DNA of 57,331 nt from DATBLE01 sp046734415 (GTDB lineage Bacteria; Actinomycetota; Thermoleophilia; Gaiellales; Gaiellaceae), in NCBI GenBank assembly GCA_046734415.1, contig JBKPRD010000057.1, positions 1 to 57,331 of the forward strand. The letters are read 5' to 3'. This document shows, piece by piece, positions 32,719 through 39,084 of this stretch. Numbering within the stretch: position 1 is the stretch's first letter; each line of letters opens with the position of its first letter. The translations under genes and the position numbers were made by a program. Below the pieces are notes generated by a model. It did not search any database and was not told the origin of the DNA. It saw only the letters and a program-made list of their open reading frames with translations.

Positions 32719-34707
32719 GTGAAGTTCCTCTTCGTCATGCGGCACCCGGCTGCGGTGCGCTCGCTGACGTCGGTCCTCTGGCTGCTCGACGAGCGCGGCC
32801 ACCGCGTCCATCTCGCCTTCGGCGGCGTCAAGCCGGAGGCGCACAAGGTGCTCCAGCGGCTCGCCGACGAGATGCAGCACCTGACTTTCGGCAGCCTGCC
32901 GGCGCGCGGCGCCCCGGGCTGGACGAAGGAGACGGTCGGCTGGCAGCACCTCATGCGCCGGCTGCGGGTGGACGCCGACTACCTCCGCTATCTGGAGCCC
33001 TCCTACGAGCGGGCGCCGGCCCTGCGCGCCAGGGCCGAGGAGAACGCAGGCCCGGTCGTCCGCCGCCTCGGTCGAGCCGCGCACGCGGTCGGCCCGCGGG
33101 CCGTCCACGGCCTGAAGCGCGCGCTCGAGCTCGCCGAGCGGAGCCTCGAGCCGCCGCCGCACGTCGTCCGCTTCCTCGAGGACTTCGAGCCCGACGTCGT
33201 CGTCGTCACCCACCTCGCCCGCGACTCCGTCCAGGCCGACTACGTCCGCGCCGCGAACCGGCTCGGGGTGCACAGCGCCTATCCCGTGTTCAGCTGGGAC
33301 AACCTGACCAACAAGGGCCTCGTCCACGAGATCCCGGAGGTCGTGCTCGTCTGGAACCAGATCCAGGCGACGGAGGCGGTCGAGCTCCAGGACATCCCTC
33401 GAGAACGCGTGCGCGCGCTCGGCGCGTGGTCGTACGACCACTGGTTCGACTGGCAGCCGAGCACCTCGCGCGAGGAGTTCTGTGCGCGCGTCGGGCTGGG
33501 GGAGGATCGGCCGATCGTGCTGTACGTGTGCTCGTCCGGGTTCGTCGCGAGAGACGAGGTCGCGTTCGTCCGCCGCTGGCTCGCGGCCCTGCGCGGGCGG
33601 GGGAACGATGCCGGCGTGATCGTTCGCCCGCACCCGCGGAACGCCGCCCAGTGGGCGGGCACGTCGCTCGACGACCCGCTGGCGGTCGTCTGGCCGAAGC
33701 TCGGCGAGGAGCCGCTCGGGAGTGAGTCCCGCAAGCACTATTTCGACTCGATCTACCACTCGGCCGCGGTCGTCGGGATCAACACGAGCGCACAGATCGA
33801 GAGCGCGGTCGTCGGGCGGCCGGTGCACACGGTGCTCGCGGACGAGTTCCGCGAGACGCAACAGGGAACGCTCCACTTCCAGTACCTGAAGGACGGCCAT
33901 CTCCACGTCGGCCGGACGCTCGAGGAGCACCTCGACCAGCTCGAGGAGTCGCTCCGCGGCCGCGAGGACGACGGGCGCAACGAACGGTTCCTGCGCACGT
34001 TCGTGCGGCCCCTCGGGCTCGACGTCGCCGCCACGCCGCTCTACGTCGAGACGCTCGAGGAGTTCGGAGGGCAGCCACGCCGAGCGCCGGAGCCCAACCC
34101 GGCGCCGCTGCTCAGGCAGGCGCTCGCGCCGGTCGCGGCTGTCATGGGCAAGCGCGCCGTTGCGCGCAAGCAGCCCGAGCGCGACGCCTTCGACGAGCTC
34201 CGGAGCGTGCTGCGGAAGGTCAAGCGTGGCGAGGGCGAGGTGGTCGCCGGCCCGTGGCTCGGGAGCGAAGTCGAGGAGCTCCTCTACTGGATCCCGTTCC
34301 TGCGCTGGGCGCAGACGGCGACGTTCGGCCTGCGCGACCGGCTCGCGGTGGTCACCCGGGCATCGTCGGCGGCATGGTACGAGGGCATCGGCTCCACGCA
34401 CGCGGACGCCGAGGACTTCGAGGGGCCGGTGACGATCGAGCCCGAAGTTGTCGAGCGGCTGCGCGACGAGCTCGCGGCAGGCGACCCGGCGGCGCCGTTC
34501 TCGCGTCGGCGGCTCGAGTTCCCGGCGCCGGGGCCGGGCGGAGACGCCTTCGTCGGCCCCTGGGGCGTCGCGGCGGTGCTCGCGATGCTGGACGGGCGGC
34601 CGGCGATCGTGCAGACGCCGCCGGATCCGCGCGACCGCAGGCTCGTCGAGTCCTTCCTGCCGGGGCGACTGCAGGTCACGGACTCGCCCGAGCTCGCGCA
34701 GGTGTGA
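32719..34707 (+). CDS. WDNLTNKG-LYWIP two-domain protein, unit A
   Basis: 662 residues. Domain 1 (about 1-450) is WDNLTNKG type: VKFLFVMRHPAAVRSL, FSWDNLTNKG near 191, VWNQIQATEAVELQ, WSYDHWFDW, VLYVCSSGF, VRPHPRNAAQW, GINTSAQIESAVVGRPV and TLHFQYL. After a basic linker, domain 2 (about 505-662) has the signature VAGPWLGSEVEELLYWIPFL near 508 and a shortened C-terminus ending in FVGPWGVAAVLAML and a FLPGRLQ segment. Its GTG is 9 bases after TACCCT. The stop overlaps the sulfotransferase ATG (TGATG). It probably works with that sulfotransferase, as shown by the fused unit C; the chemistry of either domain is unknown. Confidence 0.77.
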   Translation: MKFLFVMRHPAAVRSLTSVLWLLDERGHRVHLAFGGVKPEAHKVLQRLADEMQHLTFGSLPARGAPGWTKETVGWQHLMRRLRVDADYLRYLEPSYERAPALRARAEENAGPVVRRLGRAAHAVGPRAVHGLKRALELAERSLEPPPHVVRFLEDFEPDVVVVTHLARDSVQADYVRAANRLGVHSAYPVFSWDNLTNKGLVHEIPEVVLVWNQIQATEAVELQDIPRERVRALGAWSYDHWFDWQPSTSREEFCARVGLGEDRPIVLYVCSSGFVARDEVAFVRRWLAALRGRGNDAGVIVRPHPRNAAQWAGTSLDDPLAVVWPKLGEEPLGSESRKHYFDSIYHSAAVVGINTSAQIESAVVGRPVHTVLADEFRETQQGTLHFQYLKDGHLHVGRTLEEHLDQLEESLRGREDDGRNERFLRTFVRPLGLDVAATPLYVETLEEFGGQPRRAPEPNPAPLLRQALAPVAAVMGKRAVARKQPERDAFDELRSVLRKVKRGEGEVVAGPWLGSEVEELLYWIPFLRWAQTATFGLRDRLAVVTRASSAAWYEGIGSTHADAEDFEGPVTIEPEVVERLRDELAAGDPAAPFSRRRLEFPAPGPGGDAFVGPWGVAAVLAMLDGRPAIVQTPPDPRDRRLVESFLPGRLQVTDSPELAQV

Positions 34708-35690
34708 TGGCGGTCGAGGCCGCCCAGTGGGAGCAGCTCGGCGAGGGGGAGGAGTACGCGGCGCTCGTCCGCCAGCGGCTCGAGCACGTCGTTCCGGTCG
34801 GGGAGCCGCTCGTCCTCTGCTCGCAGATCCAGCGCTCGGGCGGCACGCTGCTCAGCCAGCTCTTCGACGCCCACCCCGAGTGCCACGCGCACCCGCACGA
34901 GATCAAGATTGGCTGGCCGCGCGAGGCGAACTGGCCGCCGCTCGACCTCGACCGGCCCGGCGAGTGGTTCGGGCGCCTGTTCGAGAAGAAGGCGCTGACC
35001 CACTTCGTCGAGGGCTACCAGAAGCGCGGCGCCAAGCTCGAGGGGAAGACCTACCCGTCGTACGACGTCTTCCCGTTCCTCTTCCTGCCCCGGCTGCAGA
35101 AGGCGATCTTCGACGCCCGCTCGGCGGGTGCGAGGAGCCAGCGCGACGTGCTCGACGCGTACTTCACCTCGTACTTCAACGCCTGGCTCGACAACCAGAA
35201 CCTGTACGCCGGCCCGAAGAAGGTGGTCACCGGGTTCACGCCCAGACTGGCGATGGATCCGGCGAACCGCGACAAGTTCTTCGCCGCCTACCCCGACGGG
35301 ACGCTGATCTCGATCGTGCGCGAGCCTGGCTCCTGGTACGCGTCCGCGGTCAAGTACAGCCTGCGCCGCTTCCCCGACGTGGAGACGGCGCTGGCGCTCT
35401 GGCGCGAGTCGGTCGAGGCGGCGCTCGACGAGCGTGTGGTCGTCGTCACCTACGAGCGGCTGGTCGAGCGGCCCGACGAGGTGATGCCGCGGATCGCCGA
35501 GCGCATCGGGATCGCGATGTCGCCGATCCTGCTCGAGCCGACCTTCAACGGCCGCCCGATCCGCGCGAACTCGGCGGAGGAGGTCGCGCAGTACGGCATC
35601 CTCGCCAGGCGCGAAGAGCCCGCGGCCGACGCGAAGGTGACCGAGCTCGCCGGCGACCTGTACGGGCAAGCGGCGGCACGTTCCCTCTAG
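34707..35690 (+). CDS. Sulfotransferase (QIQRSGGTLL type), unit A
   Basis: 327 residues. The PAPS loop is SQIQRSGGTLLSQLFDAHPE near residue 38; the 3'-phosphate motif is IVREPGSWYAS near 203, with Glu in place of the more common Asp. DAYFTSYFNAWLDNQNLY and PTFNGRPIRANS are shared with units B and C. The N-terminus (EYAALVRQRLEHVVPVGEPL) is also conserved and corresponds to the linker helix of the fused protein. The ATG overlaps the stop of the two-domain gene by one base. An inverted repeat follows the stop. It is expected to sulfate the product of its partner. Confidence 0.85.
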   Translation: MAVEAAQWEQLGEGEEYAALVRQRLEHVVPVGEPLVLCSQIQRSGGTLLSQLFDAHPECHAHPHEIKIGWPREANWPPLDLDRPGEWFGRLFEKKALTHFVEGYQKRGAKLEGKTYPSYDVFPFLFLPRLQKAIFDARSAGARSQRDVLDAYFTSYFNAWLDNQNLYAGPKKVVTGFTPRLAMDPANRDKFFAAYPDGTLISIVREPGSWYASAVKYSLRRFPDVETALALWRESVEAALDERVVVVTYERLVERPDEVMPRIAERIGIAMSPILLEPTFNGRPIRANSAEEVAQYGILARREEPAADAKVTELAGDLYGQAAARSL

Positions 35691-35744
35691 TGTCAGACTC
35701 GAGGCTCGGAAGCAGTCTCGCGAGCTCAGCCGGTGTCTGACACT
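35689..35744. repeat. Inverted repeat between units A and B
   Basis: The 10-base arms AGTGTCAGAC (35689-35698) and GTCTGACACT (35735-35744) flank a 36-base loop. The right arm region also contains a short self-palindrome (GTGTC-T-GACAC). It lies in the only sizeable gap of this operon, so it could be a terminator or a dispersed repeat. Confidence 0.45.
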
Positions 35745-35767
35745 CGGGGCACCGCCAGGAGCCCGGC

Positions 35768-35773
35768 TACCAT
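35768..35773 (+). promoter_or_regulatory. Candidate -10 box for unit B
   Basis: TACCAT, then 7 bases, then GTG 35781. It supports this start over the in-frame GTG at 35733, which lies within the inverted repeat. Confidence 0.48.
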
Positions 35774-35780
35774 CAAGCCC

Positions 35781-38081
35781 GTGCCGAGCGGCCAGCCGCT
35801 GAGGATCCTGTTCGTGATGGAGCATCCGGGCGTGGGCTCGCTGATGCCCGCGTTGCGGCTCCTGCACGAGCGGGGCCACCAGCTCCGGCTCGGCTACGAG
35901 GCGCTGAAGTCGGTCGAGTCGCACCGCGAGCTGCAGGACCTCGCCGACGACTGTCCCGGGATCGAGTTCATGCAGCTGCCCGCGATGGGGAACTCCGGCT
36001 GGGTCGCGCTTGCGGCCTGGCTGCGGCGCAGCATCGACTACCTGCGCTACCTCGAGCCGCGCTACCCGGCCGAGACGCGCCTCCGGACGCGCGCAGCTCG
36101 CAAGGCACCGCGGGCGACGCGCGACCTCGCGTCTGCCGCGAGGCTCTTCGGCCCCACCGGGATCGTCGTGCTCAAGCGCTCGTTCCAGCTGCTCGAAGCC
36201 TGTCTCGCGCCGCCGAAGCACATCCAGGGCTTCCTCGCGGAACAGGAGCCCGACGTCCTGCTGCTCGCCCACCTTCTCCCGATCGGGACGACGCACGCGG
36301 ATTACCTGCGCGCCGCGAGGTGGCTCGGCATCCGCTCCGTCTTCCCGGTGCGCGGCTGGGACAACCTGACGAACAAGGGCCTGCTCCGCGACGCTCCGGA
36401 CGCGGTGCTCGTCTGGAACGACCTGCAGGCGAAGGAGGCACGCGAGCTGCACCGGATCCCCGAGGGCAACATCCGGCTCACGGGGGCGCCTCTGTGCGAC
36501 CCCTGGTTCGAGCGCGAGCCCAGCCGCACCCGAGAGGAGTTCTGCCGCGACGTCGACCTGCGCGCCGACCGGCCGATCGTCCTCTACGTCTGCTCGTCAG
36601 GCTTCGTCGCCCGGAACGAGGTCGACTTCGTCCGCAGCTGGATCGACACGCTGCGCGCGCGCGGCGGCGTGTTCGCCGACGCCGGCTTCCTCGTCCGTCC
36701 GCACCCGCTGAACGCCGCCCAGTGGGCGGACGTCGACCTGGGCGAGGGCGCGCGCGTCTGGCCGCGGTTCGGCGAGGCGCCGCACGACGAGGCGTCGCGC
36801 GACAACTACTTCGACTCGCTCTACCACTCGGACGCCGTCGTCGGGATCAACTCGACCGCCCAGATCGAGAGTGCGATCGTCGGCCGGCCGGTGCACACGA
36901 TCCTCGCCGACGAGTTCAAGGAGACGCAGCAGGGGACGCTCCACTTCCACTACCTGAAGGCGGACGAGTTCGGCCTGCTGCACGTCGCCCGCACGTTCGA
37001 CGAGCACGCGGAGCAGCTCGAGGCCTCGCTGGGCGACGACGGGGACGACGGCCGGAACGAGCGGTTCCTGAAGCGGTTCGTGCGGCCGCTCGGGCTCGAA
37101 CGGTCGGCGAGCGGCCTCGTCGCCGACGAGATCGAGCGGCTCGGTTGGTCGTCCGCGCCCGCGCCGGACCGTGGCCCGCTGCTCGCGCCGGTCGTGCGGG
37201 CGGGGCTGGCCCCGTTCGCGTGGCTCGCCGGGCGCGGCGCGGAGCGGCGGCTGGAGACTCGCGCGGCCAAGCAGACGCCGACGGCGGAGCTGATGCGCCT
37301 TGTACGCAAGCGTGCACTGCATCGCATCGGTGCTCCGGTCGTCGCCGGGCCGTGGCTCGGCAGCGAGGTCGAGGAGCTCCTCTACTGGATCCCGTTCCTG
37401 CGCCGGCTGCAGGGGATGGACGCCGGGCTGAAGGAGCGGCTGTTCTTGGTGCGGCGCTCGGCGGGGGCCGCCTGGTACGAGGGGATCGGCGCCGGGCAGG
37501 TCGATCTCGAGCAGCTGATCCCGGACGAGCCGCCGGACGAGGTGACCGAGGAGGAGCTCCAGGGCCCCCTGCGCGTCGAGATCGCGCGGACGTTCGGCTT
37601 CGGCAGCCGTGCCTTCCGGGTGCTGCCGGCCGGGCTCCTGGCCGCGACGCGCGAGGCGATCGCGGAGCAGAAGCCGGCCGAGCGCAAGCGCCTGCTCGAG
37701 TTCGAGCCGCTGTCGCCGTCCTCGCCGGAGCTGGAGCTGCCGGAGCGGTTCGTCGCCGTTGGTCAGTCCGGTCTCGCCCAGGCCCTCCGCGCGCCTGTCG
37801 TCGACCTCGAGCCCTACGACCGGGCGACGCAGGCCGCGGTGCTCGCGCGCTCCGCCGGCTACGTCGGCCCCTACGGCCCGGAGGCGATCGTCGCCGTGCT
37901 CTGCGGCGTGGACGCGGCCGCATTCTCGTCCGAGGTCGAGCCGCCCGACGAGCACGACCTGAAGGTCGTCTCCTCGTTCCTCGGCGAGCCGCCGTTCGGC
38001 CGCCTGCAGGTCGACGCGGGGACGCCGGAGGAGCGCGTAGCGCAGCTGCTCGAGACGCACGGCGCGCTCGCCGCGGTCTAG
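35781..38081 (+). CDS. WDNLTNKG-LYWIP two-domain protein, unit B
   Basis: 766 residues, the longest two-domain copy. Domain 1 starts LRILFVMEHPGVGSLMPALRLL; the signature reads RGWDNLTNKG near 191, with Gly for the otherwise invariant Ser. VWNDLQAKEARELH, APLCDPWFE, VLYVCSSGF, VRPHPLNAAQW, GINSTAQIESAIVGRPV and TLHFHYLKADEFGLLHVA follow. Domain 2 (from about 515) has VVAGPWLGSEVEELLYWIPF near 520 and a longer central part than unit A, ending FLGEPPFGRLQVD, a phrase shared with unit C. The start at 35781 rests on the upstream TACCAT. The next gene begins 4 bases after the stop. Confidence 0.77.
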   Translation: MPSGQPLRILFVMEHPGVGSLMPALRLLHERGHQLRLGYEALKSVESHRELQDLADDCPGIEFMQLPAMGNSGWVALAAWLRRSIDYLRYLEPRYPAETRLRTRAARKAPRATRDLASAARLFGPTGIVVLKRSFQLLEACLAPPKHIQGFLAEQEPDVLLLAHLLPIGTTHADYLRAARWLGIRSVFPVRGWDNLTNKGLLRDAPDAVLVWNDLQAKEARELHRIPEGNIRLTGAPLCDPWFEREPSRTREEFCRDVDLRADRPIVLYVCSSGFVARNEVDFVRSWIDTLRARGGVFADAGFLVRPHPLNAAQWADVDLGEGARVWPRFGEAPHDEASRDNYFDSLYHSDAVVGINSTAQIESAIVGRPVHTILADEFKETQQGTLHFHYLKADEFGLLHVARTFDEHAEQLEASLGDDGDDGRNERFLKRFVRPLGLERSASGLVADEIERLGWSSAPAPDRGPLLAPVVRAGLAPFAWLAGRGAERRLETRAAKQTPTAELMRLVRKRALHRIGAPVVAGPWLGSEVEELLYWIPFLRRLQGMDAGLKERLFLVRRSAGAAWYEGIGAGQVDLEQLIPDEPPDEVTEEELQGPLRVEIARTFGFGSRAFRVLPAGLLAATREAIAEQKPAERKRLLEFEPLSPSSPELELPERFVAVGQSGLAQALRAPVVDLEPYDRATQAAVLARSAGYVGPYGPEAIVAVLCGVDAAAFSSEVEPPDEHDLKVVSSFLGEPPFGRLQVDAGTPEERVAQLLETHGALAAV

Positions 38082-38085
38082 CGGG

Positions 38086-39084
38086 ATGGCCACGGCGGTT
38101 CGCGCCTGGGAGGTCGACGACCTGGCCGACTACCGGGCGCTCGTCCGCGCCCGGCTCCGGTACGTCGTTCCCGTCGCCCAGCCGCTCGTCCTGATCTCGC
38201 AGGTCCAGCGCTCCGGCGGGACGCTGCTGCTCCAGCTGCTCGACTGCCATCCGGAGTGCCACGTCGACCCCTACGAGCTCAAGATCGGCCACCCGAAGAA
38301 GCACAACTGGCCGCCGCTCGACCTCCAGCGGCCCGACCGCTGGTTCGAGACTCTCTACTTCCGCGGCACGGTCGAACGGCTGCGGCGGACCGAGCGGACG
38401 CGGCGGCCGGAGTCGGGTCGCAGCGTCTTTCCCTACCTCTTCTCGCCGCGGCTGCAGAAGCAGGTATTCGACGCGCACGCGCCGGGTGCGACGAACGAGC
38501 GCGAGGTCCTGGACGCCTACTTCACGTCGTACTTCAACGCCTGGCTCGACAACCACAACCTGTACACGGGGCCGAAGCGCGCCGTCATCGGCTTCACGCC
38601 GCGGCTGGCGATGGATCCCGCGAACCTCGAGCGCTACTTCGCCGCCTACCCCGAGGGGACCCTGATCTCGATCGTCCGCGACCCCCGCGCGTGGTACGAG
38701 TCGGCCGCCAAGCACATGCCCGAGCACTACCTCGAGGTCGAGAGCGCGCTCGGGCTCTGGAACGCATCGGCCGACGCGACGCTGGCGGCCGCCGAGCGCC
38801 ACGGCGACCGTTTGCTGGTCCTGATCTACGAGCAGCTCGTCCGGGCGCCCGAGCCGACGATGCGCCGCGTCGCCGACAGGATCGGGATCGGGTGGGCGCC
38901 GTCGCTGCTCGAGCCCACCTTCAACGGGCGGCCCGTGCGTGCGAACTCGAGCGACCAGGTCGCGGGCGAGGGGATCCTGGCGGAGCGCGCCGAGGCGTTC
39001 CGCGAGTCGCTCGCGCCGGAGACCGCCGAGCGGATCGGGGCGCTCGCCGGCGACCGCTACGAGCGGGCGGTCGCACTCGCATGA
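38086..39084 (+). CDS. Sulfotransferase (QIQRSGGTLL type), unit B
   Basis: 332 residues. PAPS loop SQVQRSGGTLLLQLLDCHPE near residue 37; 3'-phosphate motif IVRDPRAWYES near 195. DAYFTSYFNAWLDNHNLYTGP and PTFNGRPVRANS match units A and C. The N-terminal helix DLADYRALVRARLRYVVPV is conserved. The ATG at 38086 follows the two-domain gene by 4 bases and the stop overlaps the start of the triple-fusion gene (ATGA). It is probably dedicated to the unit B product. Confidence 0.85.
   Translation: MATAVRAWEVDDLADYRALVRARLRYVVPVAQPLVLISQVQRSGGTLLLQLLDCHPECHVDPYELKIGHPKKHNWPPLDLQRPDRWFETLYFRGTVERLRRTERTRRPESGRSVFPYLFSPRLQKQVFDAHAPGATNEREVLDAYFTSYFNAWLDNHNLYTGPKRAVIGFTPRLAMDPANLERYFAAYPEGTLISIVRDPRAWYESAAKHMPEHYLEVESALGLWNASADATLAAAERHGDRLLVLIYEQLVRAPEPTMRRVADRIGIGWAPSLLEPTFNGRPVRANSSDQVAGEGILAERAEAFRESLAPETAERIGALAGDRYERAVALA

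Noticed and set aside
35733..35780. GTG 35733 as start of unit B protein
   Set aside because: It lies in the right arm of an inverted repeat and adds 16 residues unlike paralogs; GTG 35781 has a correctly spaced TACCAT.
38256..39080. 275-residue N-terminal extension of the three-domain fusion
   Set aside because: Out-of-frame overlap with the intact unit B sulfotransferase; the WDNLTNKG fold begins at ATG 39081.
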